A DNA stretch of 64,000 nucleotides from Paulownia fortunei (taxonomy: Eukaryota > Streptophyta > Magnoliopsida > Lamiales > Paulowniaceae). Location of the stretch: positions 15,699,799-15,763,798 of the forward strand of contig CM033108.1 of the NCBI GenBank assembly GCA_019321725.1. The letters run 5' to 3'. Below are positions 10,535 through 22,765 of the stretch, piece after piece; the stretch's first letter is position 1, and each line of letters opens with the position of its first letter. Under the pieces are notes generated by a model. The model saw nothing but the letters and a program-made list of their open reading frames with translations, ran no database searches and was not told where the DNA came from. The position numbers were made by a program, and so were the translations under genes.

Positions 10535-12575
10535 TGTAATGCCCAATTCTCTCCTAAATAGCCAATAATAAGCATCTTGTATGAATATGCATCTAATCAA
10601 TGTATATTATTGAATTATTACATATAAATAGCATGATTCCATGAACTTGAATAATTGTTATTATATGTTCTAGTTATGCTTTAACATGCATTAGTACGTG
10701 AAATATGAGATCAAACTTTTGTTTTTTGATTTAACATATTCCTTAAGTGCCTTTTTGTAGTGAAAAGCTCGGTATCTCGGTTAACGAAGATTGATGTATT
10801 GAATGGCCATGGAATAAATTATTCGTATTGCTCCATACTAGTTATATGCTAAAGTGATTAATTGCCTAAATATTTGCTTGAAATATGTTACATTTGACTA
10901 AGAACTAAAAGTATGCAAAATGATGCAATTTGATTGGTTAGTTGAATAGGTTTTATGAAATCATTCTAAATCGCATTGCACTTGATTATAACACTAAAGC
11001 ATGAATTTTTGTCATTTCCTTAGCCAATGAACGTGGCTTTTGGCATGAAAAGACACCAAGCATGATGCAACCAATCATCACCCTCTACTTACCTCTCTTT
11101 GAAAAGTCAAAGAAATCATTTTCATCCATATTTCTTGTGGAAGCACTTCAAAATGACCAACCCTTATTCTCCTAAGTTTCTCCCAAATTTCTACACTCTC
11201 ATACTCACAAAAAATTGAATTCAATCCATAGGAATTTATATAACACAAACTAGAACAAGTTCCACCATTTTCAAGCTTGAAAACCGTTGATTTTGAAGCT
11301 TAATTCCAACTTAATCAAGGTATATTCTTTTTCAATGTTTCTTATGATGAATTTGTAGTATCTTGGATGGTTACATGTTTTAGTATGTTTTTGTATGATT
11401 GAAAACTTAAGTTACACTTGAAGTTAGTTTGAATTAATATTTGAATTATTAGTTATTTAATGGCTTCCCTAATGTTTTATGTCTTGAATTTGTAGTAAAA
11501 TATGGAGTATATATTATTTTTAAGATTATGTAATTGATATGGAATTATTTATAAAAGATTGAAAAGTGTATATGAACTTGAACTAGAATAGAGGATATTA
11601 AATGGTACATGATTTGATTATATTAGACCTTTAATACATCCTATCTTCCAAAGAGATTGGTCTTTTCACTTGCCACAAAGTGGATTTGAGGTAGTTGAAC
11701 CTTTCATTTGCTGTATCACAAGAATCATATAATGTTGTTTATATTTTAATGTGATTATTATTATTTGTCAAATAATGTAATGTTTGATGCATTTATGGTT
11801 CATGAGGCATGACACTATTAAGAATATAATGAGATTTTTGAAAAGAAAGTATGGTACTTGATTGATGGTCGGGTAGACAAGGGACGCGGGAGGGATCGGT
11901 GGACCCAACAAATAGTAGCAAATACTTGAGCTTGAAAAACTTATATAGGAAAACCATAATGAATGAGATAGAATACGGCTAATACATGAGGTTGAAAGAT
12001 CAAGTATGGAAACCCCATATTAGTTCTCTTATTGGCTAATCATTATGAACAAGTTCTGAAAACCACGGTCTATCGCTATTAGTTAGGTACCATACTTCAA
12101 GGGCCCTATAGAATGATTTATGAAAGAAAGTTATTAAATTGAATACTGCATTTAATCATTTATGTGATTTGTATGTACGTTATTTGTTATTGCATTAGTT
12201 TCACCTTACTGAGCCTTTAGCTCATTAGATTCATATAACGCAGGTGGAAATGTACAGGTTTAGAGGTTGATTGAGTCTCTAGAGTGGCCGGACATAGATT
12301 TGTTCATATGCCATAATTTGAGCTATTTTATATCATATTTTGAAAACTCTATTTTGTTTTTAAATAAGTCGCTCTATTATGGTTTTATAAATAGTTGTAC
12401 TCAATTTTGATATATGTATATGGTGTGTTTAAAATGATTCAACCTCTTTCTCTTATAGCTAAAAATGGGAACTTTTATTAAAAATCATAACTCTAGTAAT
12501 GATGAAAAATTAATATTTCTTGACTTAACTGTATCAGCTTGTTTAGCCTCTGCAGTTAAGTTAAGGGGTGTTATA
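10535..12575 (+). repeat. 5' LTR of gypsy B
   Basis: 2041 bp, TGTAATGCCC ... GGGGTGTTATA. Compared with the 3' LTR it lacks a block of about 240 bp (equivalent to about 17657-17898) and a second of about 22 bp (near 18050). The copy at 19612 has both blocks, so these are deletions in this LTR. Confidence 0.9.
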
Positions 12576-12580
12576 GTTTG

Positions 12581-12592
12581 TGGTATCAGAGC
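12581..12592 (+). promoter_or_regulatory. Primer-binding site of gypsy B
   Basis: TGGTATCAGAGC, five bases after the LTR end. It is complementary to the 3' end of plant initiator methionine tRNA. Confidence 0.9.
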
Positions 12593-12778
12593 AGAGGTTT
12601 AGTTGTTCCTATAGATAGAAGAAGGCATATGAACATATCTTGGCTGGGAAACTCGATCAACTACTTGTTTATTTGCATTTATGTTTATTTGATTATATTT
12701 CATTCCATGCTATTGTCATGATTATGCATTTATTATTGGCTAATGAATGAAATGAGATTGTGAAATGCATATCAGGTC

Positions 12779-13740
12779 ATGGCACCAAAAAGAAAGACAA
12801 TGGATGATCATGAGGGTAATCATAGTGTGGTGGACAATTTGACTGATCTTATTCAACAACAAAATAGAATGCATGGTGAACAGATATAATAATTGCTAGA
12901 TATGCAGCAAAGAACCCAAGAACAGAATCAGCGACCCTTCACCACAAGCTCGACAAGATCCTTCACAGGCTATATATGAGAAGTTTATAAAGATGGAACC
13001 TATTGATTTTACTAGTGGGTCTGATCCTGTGGTTGCAAAGGAATGGGTTAAATCATTGGATACTATGTTTGACTACATGAGAATTGATGATGCTGAGAAG
13101 GTACTTTGTGCAATCTTCTTGTTGAAGAAGGATGCTAGAATCTTGTGGGAATGAGCTAAACTTGCAGTGAATATAGAAAAACTAACTTATGAAAGGTTTA
13201 AAATAATATTTTATGATAAGTATTTCACTAGATATGCTAGGTCGCTCAAAGTAAAAGAATTTTTGGAGTTAAAACAAGGAGGGATGTCTGTATGTGATTA
13301 TGTGAGAAAATTTGAACAGGGTTGCAAGTACGTGCCATACATCGCCAGAGATAACAATGAGAAGATGGATCATTTCTTGAGGGGCCTTAATCTTGAAATT
13401 AGAAGAGATGTGAGAATGTCTTCAGTAACAGAGTTCAGGGAATTGGTGGACAAAGCTTTGATGGCTGACTTTGATGAGAAAGAGATTGAGAAATTTCATC
13501 AACAAAAAAAGCAAGTATTCACTCCCATAAATTTGAATCAGTGGAAGAAAGGAGAGCAAAAATCAAACCAAGGGAATGAAAAGTATCCTAGAGTTGGGTA
13601 GACTTCTACTACAGTTGAAAGGCCTAAATGTGTTAAGTGTGGGAAGAATCATTTTGGGGAATGCTATAGTGGTACTAATCGTTGTTTTAAGTGTAAAAGC
13701 CTGGACATATAGCAAAGGATTGCCCAACAGTGCAGGGGAA
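12779..13740 (+). pseudogene. gypsy B gag
   Basis: A start at 12779 ([10 protein letters not shown]) opens gag; stops and a frameshift follow within 130 bases. The capsid region then reads well ([18 protein letters not shown]), is broken by one stop at 13154, and continues open to 13601 with the gag landmarks [17 protein letters not shown] and [13 protein letters not shown]. Two zinc-knuckle-like motifs follow: CVKCGKNHFGEC near 13630, and a CFKCK-GHIAKDC motif near 13683-13730 broken by a frameshift. The protein would be the structural capsid/nucleocapsid. Confidence 0.82.
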
Positions 13741-14270
13741 AGTTCAAGGAAGAGTGTGTGCAATGACACAAGAACAAGCCGATGCAGATGCTTCCATAGT
13801 CATAGGTACTATTTTAATTTCTAGGATACCTGCAATTGCATTGATAGATTCTGGATCTATGCATTGATTTTCATTACGTACATTTATGAGAAAATTGGGC
13901 ATTACACCAAATTTATTAAAAGTAAGGCACAGTGTGACTGTTTCATCCGGGGAAGAAATGGATTCCAACCAAATATTAAGGGCTTGTTCTATTCAGATTA
14001 GCGATAGGACTCTCTATGTAGATCTTGTTGTTTTACAGATGCCAAATTTTGAGGTTATTCTGGGTATGGATTGACTTACCAAATATCATGCAACAATTGA
14101 TTGTAACAAGAAGATTGTGATTTTTTAGCCACTTGGGGAAGAACAATTTATGTTTAATAGTATCTTATTCTCACGGTCCTTACCAATTATATTTGCTTGG
14201 AAAGCTCAAAAGATGTTGAATAAAGGTTGTGTTGGATATTTGGCAAGTGTTCTGGACACCTCAGTTGAAG
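13741..14270 (+). pseudogene. gypsy B aspartic protease region
   Basis: The frame runs from the zinc knuckle into ASIVIGTILISRIPAIALID, then SGSMH. The active-site triad is DSG, where the family usually has DSGATHSF; a stop follows directly after the SMH. Later landmarks are LYVDLVVLQMPNFEVILGMD near 14015-14074, which is the flap/C-terminal part, then a stop. The role in a live element is to cut the gag-pol polyprotein. Confidence 0.78.
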
Positions 14271-14830
14271 CATAATTGAAGCTAGAAAATATAGATGTGG
14301 TTCAAGAATTTCTTGAGGTATTTCCAGATGATTTACCGGGACTACCACCAAATCGAGAGATCGAATTTATGATTGATGTTATGCCAGGAACTACTCCTAT
14401 TTCGTGTTTATTGATGACATCCTAATTTATTCACATGATAAAGAAAAGCATAAAGATCATTTGAAGATTGTGCTGCAAGTTCTTAAAGAAAAATAGTTGT
14501 ATGCTAAATTCAAGAAGTGTGAGTTTTGACTTGAACAAGTGGTATTCCTAGGTTATATAGTATCAAAGGATGGTGTTTCTGTTGATCCGAGCAAGGTAGA
14601 AGCTGTCATTAAGTGGCCAACACCAACAAATGTATCAGAAGTAAGGAGTTTCTTGGGATTAGTAGGATACTATCGACGATTTGTTCAGGGGTTTTCAAAG
14701 ATAGCAACTCCAATGACAATGTTGACAAGAAAGAATGTGAAGTTCTTGTGGACCGATGCTTGTGAAATAAGTTTTCAAGAATTGAAACATAAATTGACTA
14801 CAGCTTCTGTTCTTACCATTCCAACTGGAA
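14271..14830 (+). pseudogene. gypsy B reverse transcriptase with core deleted
   Basis: The N-terminal RT approach [10 protein letters not shown] and PGTTPIS (to about 14400) is followed at once by [11 protein letters not shown]. Roughly 170 codons that normally lie between them (palm, fingers and the CIDYR and PFGLTNAP motifs) are absent, and the joint changes frame. After the joint the thumb/connection reads LEQVVFLGYIVS and VRSFLGLVGYYRRFV with two stops. The catalytic IDD remains but the fold cannot. Confidence 0.82.
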
Positions 14831-15230
14831 TTGGTGGATTCGTGGTGTATAGCGATGCTTCAAAAAATGGTTTGAGTGCTGTTTTGATGCAAAATAGGAA
14901 GTTATTGCCTATGCTTCAAGGCAATTGAAGGAATATGAAAAGAATTATCCAACCCATGATTTGGAACTTGCTGCTGTGGTTTTTGCCTTGAAAATTTGGA
15001 GACATTATTTGTATGGTGAGAAGTGTGAGATATACACAAATCATAAGAGTTTGAAGTACTTCTTTACCCAAAAAGAGTTGAATATGAGACAAAGAAGATG
15101 GTTAGAACTTGTGAAGGATTATGATTGTGCGATCAACTATCATCCTGATAAAGCGAATGTAGTTGCAGATGCATTGAGCAGAAAATCCACCTTTTCTCTT
15201 TTTGTTATACAAAAGTCAATATTTTTGGAT
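14831..15230 (+). pseudogene. gypsy B RNase H
   Basis: Follows RT in the usual order. SDASKNGLSAVLMQ gives the first catalytic aspartate. A small frameshift near 14905 leads to [20 protein letters not shown] with the catalytic glutamate. The usual YTDH has become YTNH, losing the next aspartate. ADALSR closes the domain. Confidence 0.82.
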
Positions 15231-15277
15231 TTGCAGAGATTAGAGCTTGAAATTGTACCTAAAGGAAAAAATGTTTA

Positions 15278-16776
15278 TTGTCAGCCTTAGTGTTGAGACC
15301 TGCACTTCAAGATAGAATTAGAGAAGGTCAAAAGGTGGACATGCATTTGTGTAGATTGAAAAGAATGATTGAGGCTGGAAAGAGGCCAGACTTCTCTATT
15401 ACTGATGATGGGATTATTCGATATAAAGAAAGATTGTGTGTGCCGTTTGACAAGGCCATGAAAGGAGACATTTTAGAAAAAGCTCATACTACTCATTACT
15501 CAGTTCACCCATGTAGCACAAAAATGTATAATGACTTACAACAACACTATTGGTGGCCTAAAATGAAGAGTGATATAGCAAAATTTGTGGTTGAATGTCT
15601 CTACTTGTCAACAAGTTAAGATTGAACATCAAAGACCATCAGGGTTGTTGAAGCCTTTATTGATTCTAGAGTGGAAATGGGAGTACATTACAATAGACTT
15701 TGTGCTTCGATTACCTAAAACACAAAAAGGGAATAATTCCATATGGGTGATTGTTGATAGATTAACTAAATCAGCCCATTTTCATCAAGTGAAATCCACA
15801 TATAATATGGACCAGTATGCTTAACAATATATTAAAGAGATAGTTAGGTTACATCGGGTGCTAGTTTTAATAGTGTCCGATAGAGATCCTAAGTTTACAT
15901 CTACATTTTGGAAGAGCTTACATAGTGCCATGGAAACAAAACTTGCATTCAGTACATCATTTCATCCACAAAGTGATGAGAAATTAGAAAGGGTTATTTA
16001 GATATTAGAGGATATGTTAAGAGCTTGTGTACTAGATTTTCAAGGGTTGGAATGCAAAGCTTCCATTAGTGGAGTTTACTTATAATAATAGCTACCAATC
16101 AACAATTAGAATGGCGCCTTATGAAGCATTGTATGGAAGGAAATGTAGATCTCTAGTTCATTAGGATGAAATTGGAGAACGAACCCTACTTGGTCCAGAA
16201 ATAGTTCAACATACTGCTAAGGTAGTGGAGAAAATACGAGAGAGAATGAAGATTGCGCAGAGTTGACAGAAAAGTTATGCAGATAAATGGAGAAAAGATC
16301 TAGAGTTTTCCATTGGAGATCATGTGTTCTTAAAAGTAGCTCCTATGAAAGGTGTTATGAGATTTGGAAAGAAAGGAAAACTCAGCCCAAGATATGTTGG
16401 CCCATTCGAGATTCTCGAAAGAGTTGGTGATAAAGCTTATAGAGTGGTCTTAACTCCATCATTATCTGGGGTTTATAATGTTTTCCATGTGTCTATGTTG
16501 AGAAAGTACATTTCAAACCTTTCTCATGTGTTGAGTTATGAACCATTGAAATTGACTCCTGATTTAGCTTATGAAGAGAAACCAGTGCAAATTTTGGATC
16601 AAAAGGAAAAAGAGTTGAGAATAAAAAAGATTCGACTTGTTAAACTATTGTGGAGGAATCATTTTATAGAAGAGGCCACGTGGGAAAGAGAAGAAGAAAT
16701 GCAAAGCAAGTATCCAGAATTATTTGATATGTCAAATTTCGAGGATGATATTTTTATAAGGAAGGAAGGATTGTAA
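15278..16776 (+). pseudogene. gypsy B integrase with GPY/F module and chromodomain-like tail
   Basis: Order: HHCC-type finger region (HTTHYSVHP ... HYWWPKMK, then a frameshift near 15600), catalytic core, GPY/F module (SPRYVGPF, VFHVSMLRKY), tail ending EEATWEREEEM and YPELFD. The three catalytic positions can be seen: the D of ITIDFVLRLP, the D of VSDRDPKF and the E of DEKLERVI. The frame is nevertheless broken at about 15820, 16000, 16040, 16162 and 16264. From 16265 to 16776 it is open. The stop at 16774-16776 falls just inside the 3' LTR, as is common in Tekay-type elements. Confidence 0.85.
16757..16771 (+). promoter_or_regulatory. Polypurine tract of gypsy B
   Basis: AAGGAAGGAAGGAT directly precedes the 3' LTR and overlaps the end of pol. 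Confidence 0.8.
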
Positions 16777-19061
16777 TGCCCAATTCTCTCCTATATAGCC
16801 AATAATAAGCATCTTGCATGAATATGCATCTAATCAATGTGTATTATTGAATTATGGCATACAAATAGCATGATTGCATGAACTTGAATAATTGTTATTA
16901 TATGCTCTAGTTATGCTTTAATATGCATTAGTATATGAAATATGAGATCAAACTTTTGTTTCTTGATTTAACATATTCCTTAAGTGCCTTTTTGAAGTGA
17001 AAAGATTGGTATCTCGGTTAAGGAAGATTGATGTATTGAATGGCCATGAAATGAATTATTTATACTCTTCCATACTATTATATGCTAAAATAATTAATTG
17101 CCTAAATATTTACTTGAAATATATTACATTTGGCTAACAACTAAAAGTATGCAAAATAGTGTAATTTGGTTGATTGGTTGACTAGGTTGCATAAAATCAT
17201 TGTAAACTGCATTGCACTTGTTGATAACACCAAAACATTAATTTTTATCATCTCCTTAGCCCATGAACGTGGCTTTTGGCATGAGAAGACACCAAGCATG
17301 ATGCAACCAATCATCACCCTCCACTTATCTCTCTTGAAAGGTCAAAGAAATCATTTTCATCCATATTTCTTGTGGAAGCACCTCAAAAATGACCAACCCT
17401 TATTCTCATAAGTTTCTCCCAAATTTCTACACTCTCATACTCACAAAAATTGAATTCAATCCATAGAAATCCATAAAACACAAACTAGAACAAGTTCCAC
17501 CCTTTTTAGCTTCAAAACCGTTGATTTTGAAGCTTAATTCCAACTTAATCAAGGTATATTCTTTTTCAATGTTTCTTATGATGAATTTGTAGTATCTTGG
17601 ATGGTTACATGTTTTATTATGTTTTTGTATTATTGAAAACTTAAGTTACACTTGAAGCCAAAACCAAGTTAATTAAGCTAGTTTTTAGCAAAATTGATAG
17701 TCTTGTGAAAGTGTTTAATTTACTTGTTTCTATTGATTTTGTAATGATTATATTGTGTTTGAAGGTGCCTATAAATGATTGTGAACAATAGCAATTATTT
17801 TGCTTAATTGAAGGTTAGAATCAATTTAAGTTAGAATCAAGTTTATGTCATTTTAATTCGGATTGTGTTCATGTTTTAGGGGTTGTCCTAACAATTATAT
17901 TTGAATTATTAGTTATTTAATGGCTGCCCTAATGTTTAATGTCTTGAATTAGTAGTAAAATATGGAATATGCATTATTTTTAAGGTTATGTAATTGATAT
18001 GGAATTATTTACAAAAGATTGAAAAGTGTATATAAACTTTAACTAGAATAGACTAAATAATTTATAAAAAGGATATTAAATGGTACATGATTTGATTATG
18101 TTAGGCCTTTAACACATCCTATCTTCCAAAGAGATTGGTTTTTTCACTTGCCACAAAGTGGACTTGAGGTAAGTTGAAGCTTTCATTTGCTGTATCACAA
18201 GAATCATATAATGTTGTTCATGTTTTAATATGATTGTTATTATTTGTCAAATGATGTAATGTTTGATGCATTTATGGTTCGTGAAGCATGACACTATTAA
18301 GAATATAATGAGGTTTTTGAAAAGAAAGTATGGTACTTGATTGATAGTTGGGTAGATAAGGGATGCGGGAGGGATTGGTGGACCCAACAAATGGTGGCAA
18401 ATACTTGAGGTTCAAAAACCGGTATAGGAAAGCCACAATGAATGAGATAGAATACGGCTAATACCTGAGGTTGAAAGACCAAATATGAAAACCTCGTATT
18501 AGTTCTCTTATTGGCTAATCATTATGAACAGGTTTCGAAAATAACGGTCTATCGCTATTAGTTAGGTGCCACACTTCAAGGGCACTAAAGAATGATTTAT
18601 GAAAGAAAGTTATTAAGTTGAATACTGCATTTAATCATTTATGTGATTTGTATGTACACTATTTATTATTGAATCAGTTTTACCTTACTAAACCTTTAGC
18701 TCATTAGATTCATATGATGTAGGTGGAAATGTACAGGTTTAGAGGTTGACTGAGTCTCTAGAGCGGCCGGACAGAGATTTGTTCATATGCCATGCTTCGA
18801 GCTGTTTTGTATCATAGTTTGAAAACTTTGTTTTATTTTTAAATAAGCTGCTCTGTTATGGTTTTATAAACAGTTGTACTCAATTTTGATATATGTATAT
18901 GGTGTGTTTAAAACATTTCAAGTTCTTTGCTCTTTCTCTTATAGCTAAAAATATGAACTTTTATTAAAAATCATAACTTTAGTAATGATGAAAAAATAAC
19001 ATTTCTTGACTTAACTGTATCAGCTTGTTTAAGCTCTGCAGTTAGATTAAGGGGTGTTACA
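16772..19061 (+). repeat. 3' LTR of gypsy B
   Basis: 2290 bp, TGTAATGCCC ... GGGGTGTTACA. It aligns along its whole length with 10535-12575 apart from the blocks deleted there. Confidence 0.9.
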
Positions 19062-19611
19062 ATATCAATCACCATCATCAATTAACAAGTTCATTATACC
19101 TAATGTAGTATAAACTTCTTGAATTTCAATTTAACTAAACAACCTTACTACTTAAAAACTATAACTGAATACAACATTTTACGAACCTTTGTTCCATATT
19201 TTAAATATATACTAACCTCACTTAATTGATGTATTATAACTCTTATAACATCTCCCTAAATGTTAGAGATCAAATGCACCACATCTATGTTGGAACATGT
19301 TAATGAACCAAATGGGATAGATTCACAACTTCATATTTTTTTGTTCCTATATTAATTTGCATGATGATTTTGACACCCTTAGACATATTCATTCACTCCC
19401 CAATTTTTATCACATCTAAATAACATAAAACATAATTTAACCATGTCATATAATGGCTAAAACACATGGATATAGCTTCCCAAGTTTAGCTCCCTTCACA
19501 GCATACTGAAATAGACTTTTCCTACCGTGACAGTTTTGCGCACTTCATGACATTAATGGTTGTGGCACCCTTAAGTATATTTAATCACTCTCAAATTTTT
19601 AGCACACTTAG
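19062..19611 (-). repeat. Minus-strand fragment of a gypsy C-type LTR
   Basis: The reverse complement closely follows the interior of the solo LTR at about 29500-29780: shared words include CATTAATGTCATGAAGTG and CTGTCACGGTAGGAAA. Both LTR termini are missing. Its insertion partner is not visible. Confidence 0.75.
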
Positions 19612-21015
19612 TGTAATGCCCAATTTTCTCCTACATAACCAATAATAAGCATCTTGTATGAATATGCATCTAATATTATTGAATTATGACATACAAATAG
19701 CATGATTACACAAACTTGAATAATTGTTATTATATGCTCTAGTTATGCTTTAACATGCATTAGTACATGAAGTATGAGATCAAACTTTTATTTCTTGATT
19801 GCAGTGAAAATCTCGATATCTTGATTAATGAAGATTGATGTGTTGAATGGCCATGCAATGAATTATTCGTATTGCTCTAAACTTGTTACATTCTAAAGTG
19901 ATTATTTGCCTAAATATTTTCTTTAAATATGTTACATTTGGCTAAGTACTAAAAGTATGCATAATGGTGCAATTTGATTGGTTGGTTGACTAGGTTGCAT
20001 GAAATCATTTTAAACCGTATTGCACTTGATTATAACACCAAAACATCAATTTTGTCATCTCCTTAGCCCATGAATGTGTCTTTTGGCATGAGAAGACACA
20101 AAGCATTATGCAACCAATCATCACCCTCCACTTACCTCTCTTTGGAAGGTCAAATAAATCATTTTCATCCATATTTCTTGTGGAAGCACCTAAAAAATGA
20201 CCAACCCTTATTCTCATAAGTTTCTCCCAAATTTCTACACTCTCATACTCACAAAAATTGAATTTAATCCATAGGAATTCATAGAACACAAACTAGAACA
20301 AGTTCCACCATTTTTAAGCTTGAAAACTGTTGATTTTGAACCCTAATTCCAACTTAATCAAAGTGTATTCTTTTTCAATGTTTCTTATGGTACATTTATA
20401 GTATCTTGGATGGTTACATATTTTAGTATGTTTTTGTATGATTGAAAACTTAAGTAAGTTACACTTGAAGCTAAAACCAAGCTAGTTAAGCTAGTTTTTA
20501 GAAAAATTGATAGTCTTGTGAAATATGCTTAATTTACTTATTTCTATTAATCTTGTAATGCTTATATTATGTTTGGAAGTTCCTTTGAATGATTGAAAAC
20601 AATAGCAATTAGTTTGCTTAATTAAAGGGTACAATCAATTTAAGTTAGAACTGAATTTACATCATGTTAATTAGGATTGCATGCATGTTTTAGGGGCTGT
20701 CCTAATAATTATGTTTGAATTATTAGTTATTTAATGGCTGCCCTAATGTTTAATGTCTTGAATTAGTAGTAAAATATGGACTATGCATTATTTTTAAGGT
20801 TATGTAATTGATATGGAATTATTTACAAAAGATTGAAAAGTGTATATGAACTTTAACTAGAATAGACTAAATGATTTATAAAAAGGATATTAAATGGTAC
20901 ATCATTTGATTATGTTAGGCCTTTAACACATTCTATCTTCCAAAGAGATTGGTCTTTTCACTTGCCACAAAGTGGACTTGAGGTAAGTTGAAGCTTTCAT
21001 TTGTTGTATCACAGA
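19612..21015 (+). repeat. Truncated third LTR of the gypsy B family
   Basis: Begins TGTAATGCCC and matches 16772-18200. It stops at TTGTTGTATCACAG, where Tat/Athila-like sequence starts. It keeps the ~240-bp block missing from the 5' LTR of element B. Confidence 0.88.
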
Positions 21016-22765
21016 GCCTATAATTGTTTGATTTTGAGTTTTGCTCGAGGATGAGCAAAAAGATAAGTTTGGGGGTAGTTGATAGGCTTATAAATTGTGA
21101 TATTTCAGATACCTCCATGAGCACAATTACATATATTTTTGCTTTACAATTGATACAATTATGCCTTATTTTGGGATAATTATGTGTATGGACTAAAAAT
21201 GAAGAATGGAGTGAAGACATAGTGAAAAATGGCAAAAATTTGACAAAGAAGGTCTCGCACCGCGACACCTCCTTAGGTTTCACCATGGTGTGAGTGCCCA
21301 AAATCAGGTGGAGAGTTCCATTTTTATTGGCGTCAGGACACACCCCATTCAGTGCCGCAGTGCCGGATGAAGAAAACCTCACGTCAGACACACCTTAGGT
21401 TGTGCTGAGGTGCGAGGATCAGAAATCAGGCAGTGACTAGCTCATTCTCAAGCACCGCAACACCCCCTTTTATCTCTGTGGTGCCTAAACAACAGAGCAT
21501 CTCACACCATGTTGCCTGATCTCGGCACCATAGAGCTAGTGGTCCATAAATGAAAAAAATATATGTGTGGAATTTTTATGGACAAGTGGCAATCTAATCC
21601 ATGCATGGAATCTTTCTTGTTATACATCACTACACCCTCACACACCATGTGACACTCTATTAGATATATTATATACACACAAGTGATACACAAGCATATG
21701 CTTACATATAATTTCTTGAACAACACACTAGATACACATCATTCAACACCCACATACACTCTACACCTTAATTCTCACACACATTTCCTATTCCACCAAA
21801 AACACACATTTCTTTATATTTCTTCATATACTACACCAACAACACACACACCATTACAAAAGAGCTTGGGATTTGAAGATAAGTAAAAAGGAGCTTCATT
21901 AGGTATTGAAGGTTTTGAAGAAGAAGTGAAGAATCACTTAGTGGTTGTAATCTTCTACTTTAATTTCTTCTTTTATTTTGTTTAGTTTTAAGAAATTTGT
22001 AAGAATAATGATGTTGCAAACACCTGGTGCTTGTTTAATTTCAATATGAGCTAAACTACTTTTTCTCAAGGCTTAAAAGTCAGTTCTATAGAGTTATGAG
22101 TTGATGTTTACATTGTGATTGGAATGTTGTTTTTATTGTGATGAGCACATGCTATGTGTTTAATGCTTCTTGAGATTGGCTAATTCAAGTTGATTCTAAT
22201 TATTGCAATTAAGATCAAAAGGTGGGGTTGTAGAAATAGATTGGGTAGTAAATACCATAGACTGACCCCCATAGAGATATAAGCATAGGTACATGTGGTA
22301 GTTAGGTGTGAAAACCAAAAGCTAATGGAATTCACAAAGCTCAAAACACTCTTAATGGGATGGCCTTTAGCTAAATATGGCGTCGGTGGCCTCCTAGGGG
22401 TAGATTTGACCCATCTCAAGAGAGAGCACAAATTATGATAGGAAGACCCACATTCACACAATCTACATCATTCATAATCACAATTAAACTAGGTTCATAA
22501 CAAGATGGCTAACCAATCCCTTAGCTCTCCCTAGTATTGCATTGAATCCCTCAATCTCCTTGGGTTTTAGTTAATTTTGTCAATTTGCAGTTGTTGTTTT
22601 CTAATCAATTGCCACCATTATCGTTGGGTCAAATATAATTTAGGCAGTCTACACTTAGGTACTTACACACATACTCTCTTGGAAAATGATACTCTACTTA
22701 TTCTTTATTACTTGTTAACACCGTACACTTGTGGTTTTGATACCACCATTTTAGGGTCACCACTA
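21016..22765 (+). mobile_element. 3' end and LTR of a Tat/Athila-like gypsy element
   Basis: Starts with about 60 bp of element interior in which CTCGAGGATGAGCAAAAAG and the polypurine tract AAGTTTGGGGGTA are characteristic of Tat/Athila-group elements just before the 3' LTR. The LTR then begins TGATAGGC at 21080. It contains short GC-richer islands (about 21240-21500) and a CA-rich stretch near 21660-21860. It ends near 22748 after CCGTACACTTGTGG, a usual end region in this group. The exact end is uncertain (22748-22765). No coding frame of the element survives here. Confidence 0.7.

Larger units (their letters stand above)
10535..19061 (+). mobile_element. Gypsy element B (Tekay/Del-type chromovirus), both LTRs, defective
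   Basis: Plus-strand element in canonical order: 5' LTR, PBS, gag, protease, RT, RNase H, integrase with chromodomain-like tail, polypurine tract, 3' LTR. Long LTRs over 2 kb and the pol tail motif EEATWEREEEM point to the Tekay/Del lineage. The reverse transcriptase core is deleted and all frames contain stops. Left flank is copia A LTR; right flank is unrelated gypsy LTR. The bordering five bases (AATAC and ATATC) do not match, so no target-site duplication is visible. Confidence 0.88.

Noticed and set aside
12581..12592. tRNA gene at the TGGTATCAGAGC sites
   Set aside because: Only the short primer-binding complement is present, always next to an LTR; there is no cloverleaf.
21683..21886. 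Threonine/histidine-rich frame in the Tat/Athila-like LTR
   Set aside because: It comes from CA-rich LTR sequence and has no family resemblance.
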